This document shows positions 1 to 7,102 of a DNA stretch of 25,688 nucleotides, in pieces. The notes below the pieces were generated by a model that saw only the letters and a list, made by a program, of their open reading frames with translations, was not told the origin of the DNA and made no database searches. How positions within the stretch are numbered: the first letter of the stretch is position 1; each line of letters opens with the position of its first letter. The translations under genes and the position numbers were made by a program. The DNA comes from a virus. The DNA is taken from IMG/VR virus record IMGVR_UViG_3300025543_000183, positions 1-25,688 of that record, one strand, 5' to 3'.

Positions 1-115
1 GCATGTGCGTATGTGCAGGCATGTGCAACTGCACAACCGCACAGACACCTAAATCGCATAGGAATGCACGTTTCAGAGGGGGGTGTGCAATTCGCCATTT
101 CTCCATTGCACGTAC
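1..115. repeat. GC-richer edge region with short GCATGTGC-type repeats
   Basis: GCATGTGC (1-8), GTATGTGC (9-16) and GCATGTGC (19-26) recur, and TGCAC/GTGCA pieces continue to about 115. The base composition is visibly richer in G and C than the rest of the window. It lies in the 3' part of the open small gene on the minus strand. It may be part of a larger repeat or genome-end region cut by the window edge. Confidence 0.4.
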
Positions 116-284
116 GTTTTTGTATAATTTTTGTACAACCAGGATCATTTTTCTTTTGGGACATTTGTTTCTTTTTCTCTCCTTTATCTCTATTCTTACC
201 AAAGATTCTATCAAAGTTCTCATTAAATTTATCACGATCTTTTATGCGATCACGACTACCTTTTCCACCATGCCATTCAGTCAT
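1..284 (-). CDS. Small phage protein with N-terminal WHGGKGS motif (3' end cut by window edge)
   Basis: The ATG at 284 overlaps the last codons of the methyltransferase gene, as expected for the next gene of the leftward operon. The frame stays open to the window edge, so the 3' end is missing. The first ~33 residues (MTEWHGGKGS, then a basic stretch ending in FDRIFGK) match a short basic protein that I recognise from many phages. Its function is unknown to me. After about residue 40 the frame becomes lysine-rich and then cysteine-rich, and the DNA (roughly 1-115) is more GC-rich and repetitive than its surroundings. The tail may therefore be an unusual extension, or the true gene may have been altered near the edge. 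The family is usually short. Confidence is good for the N-terminus and low for the C-terminal part. Confidence 0.6.
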   Translation of the reverse strand, partial: MTEWHGGKGSRDRIKDRDKFNENFDRIFGKNRDKGEKKKQMSQKKNDPGCTKIIQKRTCNGEMANCTPPSETCIPMRFRCLCGCAVAHACTYAH

Positions 285-1698
285 TGTCTCTCTCCATGTT
301 TTTAAATATATGTTTGATTACTTCAATCGTCCAACCATTGCCTAGCATTTTAAATCTTTGAGAATTACTGACATGATCTGTGTAGTTGTCGGGTACTGTC
401 TGCAACCTCTCGCATTCTAGGGGTGTTAGCTTACGCCAGTAGGCCTCATCAACTACCACCTTGGGTTCTCTGTTGCCACCTTGACAGGTATTAACAGTAG
501 GTGACTTACCATCTTCGCTATAGACTCTCTTAAGTATGTCATGTCCGTTGATGTCTGTTGCTATGCCTACTTGTATGGGCTTGTCACTTGTCTCTATGTA
601 TTGTTCTTTATTTCCAGCAGTAAGTGTCGGAGACTTACCATTCTCACTATATACTCTTTGCTTTGTTTCATAGACACCATCTCTGTATTCAAACTCCATA
701 ATCTGTGCATCAAAGGTGTCTGTTTTTATACCAAGAATATCTTTTAATTGAAGCCAATGTTCTTCAGAAGGTATAGAAAAGAAATCACTACCTAACTTTC
801 TAAAGTAATGTTCAACAGTAGAATACTTATCCTCTAGTTCTTCTGCTATTTGTTGTTTGTTCTTACCACACTTATCATAATGATCTAAGATACATTGCTG
901 TAAACCAGGTATATCAACCTCATGCTTCCTTACTTTTACTTCTTCTACATTCATACCTACTTTGATTGGCTTGTGTGATTTATCTTTGCTGTCATATATA
1001 AGTGTCGTTGAATTGGGGACAGTATCTTCAACAGGAATCATACTCTTCTCAGATTTCTCCATACTTCTTTGAGGTCTAGCACAAGGATAGGTTGTTGTTA
1101 GGCAGTAGGCTTTATTATCTTGGTTAGTCATGTCCGATAATCTATCTTGATTAACTCTCGTCTCCAATATGTCCCTCAAAACTATGCCTTTTTGCTCAGG
1201 TTGGGTGACATTGGGTATGTTCGTCCAGTAATATCTCTTCCTTGACTGGGCAGAAACAAGACTGCTACATATCATAGTCGGCTCGATACCAAAGGGTATC
1301 TCTGGATAACATGCTGACACCTGTTCGCTGATTACTTGTAAGTATTCTTTCTTCATTCTTACATTCTCTAGTAAGAAATACTTTGGCTTACATTCTTTTA
1401 ATAATCTAATGAACTCGAAGAACAATGCTGACCTTGGATCATCAAAGGCGAGTTGCTTACCCGCGAAACTAAATCCTTGGCATGGACTACCAGCAAGAAT
1501 AAGATCTATCTTTGGTAGATCCTCTGACTTAACATCACAAACATCTCCAAGCTGTATGATCTCAGGATAGTTTGCTTGGCTTACTTGCATTGCATACTTA
1601 TCTATTTCACAGGCATAGTAGTTATCTACCTTGATTCCTAATTGATCCAAAGCAATACGACCACATGACATACCGTCAAACAAACTTAATACATTCAT
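277..1698 (-). CDS. DNA (cytosine-5-)-methyltransferase, phage Dcm type
   Basis: Transfers a methyl group from S-adenosylmethionine to C5 of cytosine in a specific DNA sequence. The C5 methyltransferase motifs are in order: motif I FDGMSCG (7-13), the catalytic loop GSPCQGFS (70-77, Cys73), ENVRMK (111-116), QSRKRYYW (151-158) and motif X GNGWT (453-457). The target-recognition region is large (about 160-410), giving 473 residues in all. It contains a repeated segment, KPIxVG followed by RVYSExGKSPT (243-358 and 373-401). The first copy is split by about 95 residues (252-345) that look helical, with an HTH-like part (QQIAEELEDKYSTVEHYF). Phage enzymes of this class often carry such an insert. 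The ATG overlaps the preceding stop as ATGA. No partner restriction endonuclease is visible, so it is probably an orphan enzyme used for self-protection or regulation. Confidence 0.95.
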   Translation of the reverse strand: MNVLSLFDGMSCGRIALDQLGIKVDNYYACEIDKYAMQVSQANYPEIIQLGDVCDVKSEDLPKIDLILAGSPCQGFSFAGKQLAFDDPRSALFFEFIRLLKECKPKYFLLENVRMKKEYLQVISEQVSACYPEIPFGIEPTMICSSLVSAQSRKRYYWTNIPNVTQPEQKGIVLRDILETRVNQDRLSDMTNQDNKAYCLTTTYPCARPQRSMEKSEKSMIPVEDTVPNSTTLIYDSKDKSHKPIKVGMNVEEVKVRKHEVDIPGLQQCILDHYDKCGKNKQQIAEELEDKYSTVEHYFRKLGSDFFSIPSEEHWLQLKDILGIKTDTFDAQIMEFEYRDGVYETKQRVYSENGKSPTLTAGNKEQYIETSDKPIQVGIATDINGHDILKRVYSEDGKSPTVNTCQGGNREPKVVVDEAYWRKLTPLECERLQTVPDNYTDHVSNSQRFKMLGNGWTIEVIKHIFKNMERDND

Positions 1699-1913
1699 CT
1701 TTGTCTTCTCTTATAATAAACTCTTACCATATACTTCCTGACTATAGCTATACATGTAAAGACTGCTACTTGAATTAATGATGTAGCTACAAGACTTACC
1801 TCTAAGTATTTACACAGACTAAGCAAACCAAAGCTGATCGGAAAGGACATGATCAATCCTATGCTGACATCATTCATAGCTTCATTTAATGATTCCTTAT
1901 CTATCTTAATCAT
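1695..1913 (-). CDS. Small two-helix membrane protein, DUF7220-like
   Basis: A 72-residue protein with an N-terminal soluble segment (MIKIDKESLNEAMNDVS), then two hydrophobic helices (about 17-35 and 40-58) and a strongly basic tail ending KRRQR. The pattern of an NEAxxNxxIG start followed by two membrane helices resembles the phage family DUF7220. That assignment is from memory and not tested. It overlaps the stop of the PAPS-reductase gene upstream and the ATG of the methyltransferase downstream, so it is translated within the same operon. The basic C-terminus should face the cytoplasm by the positive-inside rule. Its role is unknown. It is not placed with the lysis genes and I see no reason to call it a holin. 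Confidence 0.7.
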   Translation of the reverse strand: MIKIDKESLNEAMNDVSIGLIMSFPISFGLLSLCKYLEVSLVATSLIQVAVFTCIAIVRKYMVRVYYKRRQR

Positions 1914-2742
1914 GGCAGAAACATGTCATCTGATCGTCATCATTAAATAATTCTTGTTGACTCTTACTTATATCAACGAGCTTTATATATCCTGGTCTGT
2001 CTTTTCTAAAGGTAGCTCCTTGATGTTCACCAAACTTTTGTTCTTGTTTGATCCACCAATCTGCCATCTCTGGTCTTTCTCTTAATATAGATAGTGTTGT
2101 ATCCATGCCTTTTAAGAAACACAAATCACAATTACCAGCAGGAGTTTTACCATTTGCATTCGTTAGGTTTAGATCAAAGTTTTGTTTCTTCCAAAACTCT
2201 GATACATCTTTGACTGTATGCTTGGCATCATTCATAGGAGTTATGTTTGTCCATACCTCGTACTGCTTCATTGCACTTGCTACTCTTCTAGGTTCGTCAT
2301 GTCTAAGACCAATTACATTAAACCATTCTTTGTATCCTTTAATCTTTCTCATAAACCTGTACATAACTTTTATCTTTAACTCTGATGTGCAGAATCTAGT
2401 TACTGGGTTGGGTAAATATTTTCTATGATCAAGCAATGCTTCAAAGGGCTCACCATTTCTTGATGCTGTTTCGTATGTGACCTCTTTAGTTCTATAGATA
2501 GGTCGCTCATCACCAAAGTAAAGCTCTAACCAATGTATGTTTATGTCCCACTTCTTTGCTATGTCGTTTACAAAGTCTAATGTTTCGGGTGCTTCCTTGC
2601 CTGTATTAGCAAAGACTACATGAATATCATCGGGCAACTTACCGCCATGTGCTTGTATTATATTGTGCAACATAAAGCCTGATGTTCTTCCACCACTAAA
2701 GCTAATGAGTGCAGGGCCTTCTATTTTATATGGGTTAATCAT
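1906..2742 (-). CDS. PAPS-reductase-family protein (PP-loop superfamily)
   Basis: Belongs to the phosphoadenosine phosphosulfate reductase fold of the adenine-nucleotide alpha hydrolase superfamily. The nucleotide-binding PP-loop is SGGRTSG at 16-22. The region VVFANTGKEAPETLDFV (43-59) is the typical second strand and helix. Cysteines sit in CTSELK (about 118), GNCDLCFLKG (about 204-213) and the C-terminal CFC. The true assimilatory enzyme reduces PAPS to sulfite using a C-terminal ECGLH-type motif, which I do not see. The substrate may therefore differ, and a metal-bound or Fe-S role for the cysteines is possible but unproven. Phages commonly carry such genes beside DNA methyltransferases, as here. 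A role in nucleic-acid or sulfur chemistry is inference only. The ATG overlaps the helicase stop as ATGATTAA. Confidence 0.85.
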   Translation of the reverse strand: MINPYKIEGPALISFSGGRTSGFMLHNIIQAHGGKLPDDIHVVFANTGKEAPETLDFVNDIAKKWDINIHWLELYFGDERPIYRTKEVTYETASRNGEPFEALLDHRKYLPNPVTRFCTSELKIKVMYRFMRKIKGYKEWFNVIGLRHDEPRRVASAMKQYEVWTNITPMNDAKHTVKDVSEFWKKQNFDLNLTNANGKTPAGNCDLCFLKGMDTTLSILRERPEMADWWIKQEQKFGEHQGATFRKDRPGYIKLVDISKSQQELFNDDDQMTCFCHD

Positions 2743-4735
2743 CTTTCCAAGGTCGTTTCATTTCATTGTCTGCTAAATAATACCAAGTATTCTTACCAGG
2801 TACGTTATGATTCTTTACTCTTTCGCCTAGATACTTCTGCACATAACTCACTGCATAACGAGCGGCCCTCTCTCCTGATGCCATCTCATTTTCTTTAAGA
2901 GTTTCTCTTGCTAATAGTTCTAGTTCTTGTCTTGTATAAAACTTTTGTTTGCTCATACCTGATGCTACTACTCTTGCAATCTCTACCTCATCGGGACTGT
3001 CTTGTGCATCTACTACTTTAAAGTATCCTTTTTCAAAATCAAAGTATGCTAGATGCTGATCAGGTTCTCTTGCATTACGAGCTTCATAGAATAATGTTAT
3101 GTTTGGTTTCTTACCCGACAGCTTGACACCTGAATCCATCCACCCAGCGAAAGCACTACCACCCCTAGCTGACATGAACGACAAATCATCTGCCCTTTCT
3201 TTACCAGTATGGTGAGCAATGATCACTGCTACTTTATATAGTTCAATAAGTTTATCTACTCTTGATAACATCTCATGTATCTCTGAGTTGGAGTTCTCTT
3301 CTCCACTAAAGAAATTAATAATAGGATCTATCATTACCAAGTCTGGTTTATGAAACTCTATACTCTCTGCGATAGCATCTATGTCGCTGTCCCTCATGAT
3401 GTTCTTTCTTAATCTACCAGATGCTATAAGGTTTGACTTACCTAAGTTGTATAGTTCGGGATCATGATGATAGGGTTGATAATACATCTCGATTCTTTTC
3501 TTTAAGAACTCATGAATGATCTCTGCTTGTAGCCACATTACTTTGATAGGTCTTGAGAAACTCATACCCATAAAGTCTGTGCCTGTAGTAGCTGCTGCCG
3601 CGAATGCTCCTAGCCAATGCGACTTACCTATCTTTGGTTTACCTAACAGTAAGACTCTGGATTGTTCAAAGACAAAAGCATCTCCCCAATACTGCTCAAT
3701 CCTACTGCTGTCCATTGAATCCCAAAAGGGATCGTTAAATGATTTGAGTCCAAGAGGATCGCTTTGTATATCATCCTTAGCTTTTATTATAGGATCTTCT
3801 TGATCCATGATTTCTTTTAAATCATCTGTTAATTGTATCTGCCACTGACTTGTATTCCATTTCTGTATGCCTGTCTCGTCTTCAGGATTTCTTTTCAAGT
3901 GTCCAGTACAAATGCTTTGAGTTGTATTTAATACTTCTTGCACACTCATAGGTGGGTTGTTTGTTTGATTCCAATCCAATGCTTTGATTACAACTTCTCT
4001 CATGCCCCAACCCTCTAGTATCCATTTACCTACTAGCCTAGCAAGGGTGTCGTTTCGCATTCCTGTTTGCACACCATCTGTTGTTAGTGGTGTTTTACTT
4101 TCTGTGTTGATCTTACCTGTGTTGTTATAGTCATAAATAATATTCATGTCTTGACTATTAAGAGTAGGTAAATCATCAAGTGAATCTACGACAGCTCCTT
4201 CAACTACCTCGAACTGATAATTAACAGAAGGACTGACCATGACATAGCCACCCTCTCCTCTTATATCTAATTTACCTGTAGTGTTTCTTATCTTTAGATC
4301 ATCATTGATTGCATAGAAGTAATGATAGCCACCACGAGGTGTCTTTTGTTTTAACATTGTTCTTGTTATCTGACCTGACTCACAGAAATCACATGCCTCT
4401 TGGGTGTCTGCATCTAGCACTACAAATGTTACGCCTGTAATTGCTGCCCAGTTGCAATCTTTAAATTGTAGATACCATTGCTTGACTTCATTAAGAGTAG
4501 GTTGCTTCTCTATATAGTCAGCCCATTTTACTCTTGGTGTTTTTGACCAACGCTTTTGTAAAACCATATCGTCTTCAAAGGGATGTCTGCTTTTAAAGTA
4601 TTCAGGTATGATGTCGTTTGTAGATCCGCATGGTATTAGATGAAAATTATTTTCATGATATGACATGAGCATATCTTTACGCTCATCATTGGCTATGTCT
4701 TGTCCGACTGTGTTTGGTTTTATTTCTATTGGCAT
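2735..4735 (-). CDS. Bifunctional primase-polymerase / RepA-type helicase fusion
   Basis: Likely primes and unwinds phage DNA at replication forks. The N-terminal prim-pol domain has the acidic pair in VVLDAD (Asp108, Asp110), the histidine motif TPRGGYHYF (His138) and LDIRG (Asp157). A primase C-terminal-like helical part follows (about 210-285). The C-terminal half is a RecA-fold RepA/AAA_25-type helicase: Walker A GKPKIGKS (365-372), Walker B LVMID (466-470) and the AHHTGK motif (about 507-512). I chose the ATG at 4735 (MPIEIKPNTV). A longer frame exists from a TTG at 4765, but it would lie deep inside the upstream HTH gene. The ATG sits in the last codons of that gene. No separate family A or B DNA polymerase is in the window, so this protein and host enzymes may carry replication. 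Confidence 0.9.
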   Translation of the reverse strand: MPIEIKPNTVGQDIANDERKDMLMSYHENNFHLIPCGSTNDIIPEYFKSRHPFEDDMVLQKRWSKTPRVKWADYIEKQPTLNEVKQWYLQFKDCNWAAITGVTFVVLDADTQEACDFCESGQITRTMLKQKTPRGGYHYFYAINDDLKIRNTTGKLDIRGEGGYVMVSPSVNYQFEVVEGAVVDSLDDLPTLNSQDMNIIYDYNNTGKINTESKTPLTTDGVQTGMRNDTLARLVGKWILEGWGMREVVIKALDWNQTNNPPMSVQEVLNTTQSICTGHLKRNPEDETGIQKWNTSQWQIQLTDDLKEIMDQEDPIIKAKDDIQSDPLGLKSFNDPFWDSMDSSRIEQYWGDAFVFEQSRVLLLGKPKIGKSHWLGAFAAAATTGTDFMGMSFSRPIKVMWLQAEIIHEFLKKRIEMYYQPYHHDPELYNLGKSNLIASGRLRKNIMRDSDIDAIAESIEFHKPDLVMIDPIINFFSGEENSNSEIHEMLSRVDKLIELYKVAVIIAHHTGKERADDLSFMSARGGSAFAGWMDSGVKLSGKKPNITLFYEARNAREPDQHLAYFDFEKGYFKVVDAQDSPDEVEIARVVASGMSKQKFYTRQELELLARETLKENEMASGERAARYAVSYVQKYLGERVKNHNVPGKNTWYYLADNEMKRPWKDD

Positions 4736-4923
4736 TCGTCTACTGATCCATAAATGTTTTCCCAACCTAAAGCATAGCCTGTCATTTTAATAAGTTTCTT
4801 AGCTTGATTGACTGAGGGTTGCCTGGTTCCGTATCGCCAAGATCTAACAGTATCAATAGATACACCTAAGTCTTTGGCTAACTTATCTTCACCTCTTTTA
4901 ACAATGTAGTCTTTAAGTTCCAT
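4726..4923 (-). CDS. Small HTH DNA-binding regulator, Cro/XRE-like
   Basis: A 65-residue protein made almost wholly of a helix-turn-helix domain. Residues about 12-35 give the two HTH helices (DKLAKDLGVSIDTVRSWRYG), followed by a helix with KKLIKMTGYALG. It resembles Cro/YdaS-like phage regulators. It is the first gene of the leftward operon, and its start lies beside the divergent control region, where TGATA/TATCA half-sites overlap promoter elements. It is therefore the obvious candidate to bind there and to control both directions. The ribosome site AAGGAG lies 4 nt before the ATG and partly inside a hairpin. No integrase or second repressor is visible, so a lysis-lysogeny role cannot be claimed. 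Confidence 0.85.
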   Translation of the reverse strand: MELKDYIVKRGEDKLAKDLGVSIDTVRSWRYGTRQPSVNQAKKLIKMTGYALGWENIYGSVDECQ

Positions 4924-4930
4924 AGTTCTC

Positions 4931-4950
4931 CTTATATAGAATGGTATAAG
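4931..4950 (-). promoter_or_regulatory. Hairpin overlapping the ribosome site of the HTH gene
   Basis: On the plus strand CTTATA (4931-4936) and TATAAG (4945-4950) form a 6-bp inverted repeat with an 8-nt loop. In the leftward mRNA the 3' arm carries the first bases of the AAGGAG ribosome site (4928-4933) for the HTH gene, so folding could mask it. The stem is short and AU-rich, so it would be only weakly stable. Confidence 0.3.
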
Positions 4951-4991
4951 TTAATGCTCTTATAGGGGGTTGAGTGAGGAGTTTTATATTT

Positions 4992-5019
4992 GATATATAA
5001 CTTCATTAACTCATACCAA
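4992..5019 (-). promoter_or_regulatory. Candidate leftward promoter for the HTH-primase-Dcm operon
   Basis: On the minus strand TTGGTA (5019-5014) and TATATC (4997-4992) have a 16-nt spacer. Each matches the sigma70 consensus at 4 of 6 positions. The -10 overlaps a TGATA half-site (4991-4995), and a TATCA half-site (5021-5025) lies just upstream of the -35. It is the best placed of several weak candidates in an AT-rich region. Confidence 0.3.
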
Positions 5020-5073
5020 ATATCATCTTAACATTGCTCTTTACAATAAGTAAAGAATTTTATTACAAAAGTG

Positions 5074-5101
5074 TTGACAATATTTTTGATAGGCGTATCA
5101 T
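5074..5101 (+). promoter_or_regulatory. Rightward early promoter (sigma70-like)
   Basis: A perfect -35 TTGACA (5074-5079) and a -10 TATCAT (5096-5101, 5 of 6) are separated by 16 nt, placing the start of transcription near 5108. This leaves a short leader before the ribosome site GGAG at 5122 of the first early gene. The -10 box lies within an inverted repeat, so the promoter is probably repressible. Confidence 0.75.
5087..5100. promoter_or_regulatory. Candidate operator TGATA-N4-TATCA
   Basis: TGATA (5087-5091) and TATCA (5096-5100) form a perfect 5-bp inverted repeat with a 4-bp centre, covering the spacer and -10 box of the rightward promoter. The same half-sites recur at 4991-4995 and 5021-5025. 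This is a typical geometry for a small HTH repressor, and the adjacent HTH gene is the likely ligand. The half-sites are short and the region is AT-rich, so chance cannot be excluded. Confidence 0.45.
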
Positions 5102-5131
5102 CTATCTTGTATTTAAAAAATGGAGCCTTAT

Positions 5132-5578
5132 ATGAAAGACTATTCTACGCTATCTCTACCTCAACTTTTGATGGAGAAGAAAAAGAATCTAGCAAAACAA
5201 GCTGAACTAAAAGAACAAAGTGCACAGCTTGATTTTGCAATCACCAAACATCCTGATGTGCATAAGCAAGTCAACAGACTTTCTAACACTGGCGGATCTA
5301 CTCGGGTACATCTTAATGGTGTCATACCAAAAGACTTACGAGTTAATTATAAAATAACAAGATCATGGGATCAGAGTTTTTTATCTAAAGTAAAAGACGA
5401 GATACCTGAAGATCTATTTCCTTTCACAACTGTATACAAAGAAGATACTGCTCTATCTAAAATGATAGAAGCAAATCATCAAGACATCTTTGATAAGTTT
5501 CAAGAAGGATTACAAACCAAGATTAATGAACGACCATACATCCAGTTCGTTGATCCATTAAAAGGAGCTGAGAAATGA
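5132..5578 (+). CDS. Conserved phage early protein, DUF7173-like
   Basis: First gene of the rightward early operon, 148 residues. An ATG exists at 5120, but the ribosome site GGAG (5122-5125) lies within that extension and is spaced 6 nt from the ATG at 5132 (MKDYSTLSL), so 5132 is preferred. Residues about 8-40 are a charged helix, probably a coiled coil (EKKKNLAKQAELKEQSAQL). The C-terminal part VNYKITRSWDQ (about 70-80) followed by FPFTTVYKED and a final PYIQF resembles a phage family found just upstream of Sak4-type ATPases. I associate this with DUF7173, from memory. Its molecular role is unknown. The position suggests a partner in replication or recombination. Confidence 0.75.
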   Translation: MKDYSTLSLPQLLMEKKKNLAKQAELKEQSAQLDFAITKHPDVHKQVNRLSNTGGSTRVHLNGVIPKDLRVNYKITRSWDQSFLSKVKDEIPEDLFPFTTVYKEDTALSKMIEANHQDIFDKFQEGLQTKINERPYIQFVDPLKGAEK

Positions 5579-5748
5579 TTTCACACAATGATGTAGTACA
5601 AGAGATACGTGATCGTATCAAAAGAGATGTTGCACCAGGTTTACACAAAGCTTGGGTTAATAAAATATTAATGATTGTTGACGATGTAGAAACCATAGCA
5701 GACGAAATGATGTCACAAGGAGTGCAAAACTATGAGCCTGTTGAATAG
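5575..5748 (+). CDS. 57-residue protein of unknown function
   Basis: The ATG overlaps the stop of the preceding gene as ATGA and follows an AAGGAG ribosome site about 8 nt upstream. The frame ends at TAG 5746-5748, inside the start of the Sak4-like gene (17-nt overlap). The product begins MISHNDVVQEIRDRIKRD and ends QGVQNYEPVE. It appears helical and acidic, with no recognisable domain, membrane helix or cysteines. The overlaps on both sides and the good ribosome site make a real gene likely. Confidence 0.65.
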   Translation: MISHNDVVQEIRDRIKRDVAPGLHKAWVNKILMIVDDVETIADEMMSQGVQNYEPVE

Positions 5749-6490
5749 CGTAACCACAGGGATACAAATCCCTTCAATTAAAATAAACCTATCTGGTACA
5801 GATGGCATTGGTAAAACTACCTTTGCAAGTCAAGCACCAAACCCTATCTTTATAAAGACAGAAGCTGGTACTAACTATATAGATACAGCATCCTTTCCTT
5901 TATGTGAAAGCTATGACGACATACTAATACAAATCAAAACTTTGTATGAAGAAGATCATGACTACAAGACAGTGGTCTTTGATACAACTGACTGGGCTGA
6001 GAAATTAGTACAGCAAAAGGTATGTCAGATTCATGGACAAAAATCTATTGAGTCTATGGGATATGGAAAAGGTTTTACAGAATCTGCTGAGTTATTCGGC
6101 AGACTACTAAGAATGTTTGATGCCCTACAAAAGAAGAAGATGCACATCATCTTACTATCTCATGTAGGCATAAGAACTTTTAATGATCCAGAGCGTGAGC
6201 CCTATGATCGTTGGGAGATGGCTACTCATAAGAAAGTATCAGCAATGATACGTGAGTGGGTAGACTTCAACCTGTTTGCAAACTACGAGGTATCAACTCG
6301 TACTAGTGGACAGGGTTTCAAGGAAACAACCAGGGCTGTGTCATACGGCAAGCGTAAGTTGTTTCATAAATACACCGCAGCATTTGATGCCAAGAGTCGA
6401 GTTGATTTAGGGAATGCTCCCTTGGATCTTGATTGGACAGCGTTCATGTCTGCATTTAAAGAATCTTTAAAATCTAAAAAAGGAGAATAA
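5732..6490 (+). CDS. Sak4-like RecA-fold ATPase (single-strand annealing/recombination)
   Basis: Phage Sak4 proteins are short RecA-like ATPases that promote strand annealing together with a phage ssDNA-binding protein. Walker A is GTDGIGKT (22-29) and Walker B is TVVFDTTD (80-87). The third strand IILLSHVG (about 139-146) ends in the His/polar sensor usual for this AAA_24 group. The length of 252 residues fits. The ATG at 5732 has an AAGGAG ribosome site about 9 nt upstream. The gene directly precedes the DUF669 gene, the standard pairing of this ATPase with its ssDNA-binding partner. It probably acts with the PD-(D/E)XK nuclease further along the operon. Confidence 0.85.
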   Translation: MSLLNSVTTGIQIPSIKINLSGTDGIGKTTFASQAPNPIFIKTEAGTNYIDTASFPLCESYDDILIQIKTLYEEDHDYKTVVFDTTDWAEKLVQQKVCQIHGQKSIESMGYGKGFTESAELFGRLLRMFDALQKKKMHIILLSHVGIRTFNDPEREPYDRWEMATHKKVSAMIREWVDFNLFANYEVSTRTSGQGFKETTRAVSYGKRKLFHKYTAAFDAKSRVDLGNAPLDLDWTAFMSAFKESLKSKKGE

Positions 6491-6491
6491 T

Positions 6492-6992
6492 ATGTCTGAT
6501 GATTTTAATTTAAACTTGACTGATGTCGAGGATACAGGTGGATCGTTTGATCTTATGCCAGTCGGTGACTACGAATTTGTAGCTACTGGATGGGAGAATA
6601 AAACTAGTGCTAAGGGTGATAGATACTTATCAATTACCTTTGATGTGACAGGCCCTACTCATTCAGGTCGTAAGATATGGGAAACATTCATGCTCGAAGG
6701 AGCTGGGTTAAACGTATCTATCAGCAGAATAAGAGACTGGAGAAGATCCATGGGCATGGAAGCTGATGTTGATGCCTTTGGTCTTGAACAGTTAGAGAGC
6801 ATGTTAAACATTCCTTTCAAAGCCAAGGTCAGTGTTGAAGTTGGTAGAGATAAGGGAGACGGAACGAAGTGGGACGACAAGAACAAGATTGCTAAGTTTC
6901 TTGCAGTTGAGACAAGCAGTAAGTCAGCTCCTTCGCAAAGTCCTAAAGAAGAATCAAAGTCAGATGATGATGATTTCGATTGGGACAAATAA
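6492..6992 (+). CDS. DUF669 protein, probable phage ssDNA-binding protein
   Basis: A 166-residue protein. The core has the DUF669 pattern: LMPVGDYEFVATGWENK (21-37), then a conserved polar-hydrophobic strand region with FDVTG, GRKIWETFML and a helical part. The C-terminus is a low-complexity acidic tail (SDDDDFDWDK), as in single-stranded DNA-binding proteins, where it recruits partners. It starts 1 nt after the Sak4-like stop, with the ribosome site AGGAG in the end of that gene. Together they form a recombination pair. The structured region at 6994-7082 begins right after the stop codon. The ssDNA-binding function is inferred from the family and tail. Confidence 0.8.
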   Translation: MSDDFNLNLTDVEDTGGSFDLMPVGDYEFVATGWENKTSAKGDRYLSITFDVTGPTHSGRKIWETFMLEGAGLNVSISRIRDWRRSMGMEADVDAFGLEQLESMLNIPFKAKVSVEVGRDKGDGTKWDDKNKIAKFLAVETSSKSAPSQSPKEESKSDDDDFDWDK

Positions 6993-6993
6993 T

Positions 6994-7082
6994 TTATTTA
7001 CCAGAGAGAGTAAATAAATAACTCGAGTGAGTAGTCTTAATACCAAGACTACTCCTCGCACCTAGGGTTATTGTATACCCTA
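6994..7082 (+). promoter_or_regulatory. Run of three hairpins between the DUF669 gene and the next gene
   Basis: Hairpin 1: TTATTTAC (6994-7001) with GTAAATAA (7010-7017), 8 bp. Hairpin 2: CGAG-T-GAGTAGTCTT (7024-7038) with AAGACTACTC-CTCG (7045-7058), 14 bp with one bulged T and a 6-nt loop. Hairpin 3: TAGGGT (7063-7068) with ACCCTA (7077-7082). None is followed by a run of T, so none is a classic intrinsic terminator in the rightward direction. Possible roles are mRNA 3'-end protection, partial attenuation, RNase processing, or a replication or packaging site. The 110 bases at 6993-7102 otherwise hold only the ribosome site of the next gene. Confidence 0.75.
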
Positions 7083-7102
7083 ATGTATTTTTGGAGAAAT
7101 AT

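Noticed and set aside
3-345. Two plus-strand open frames at the left edge
   Set aside because: They lie antisense to the small WHGGKGS gene and the methyltransferase, have no ribosome site and no recognisable protein features.
2048-2428. Plus-strand 126-residue open frame
   Set aside because: Antisense shadow of the PAPS-reductase-family gene. The protein on the other strand has a clear PP-loop.
4735-4765. TTG start giving ten extra residues to the prim-pol/helicase
   Set aside because: It lies deep inside the HTH gene, and the ATG at 4735 sits at the natural stop/start junction.
4726-4923. Temperate lifestyle from the Cro-like gene
   Set aside because: No integrase, attachment site or CI-type repressor is visible in the window. 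One small HTH gene is not enough.
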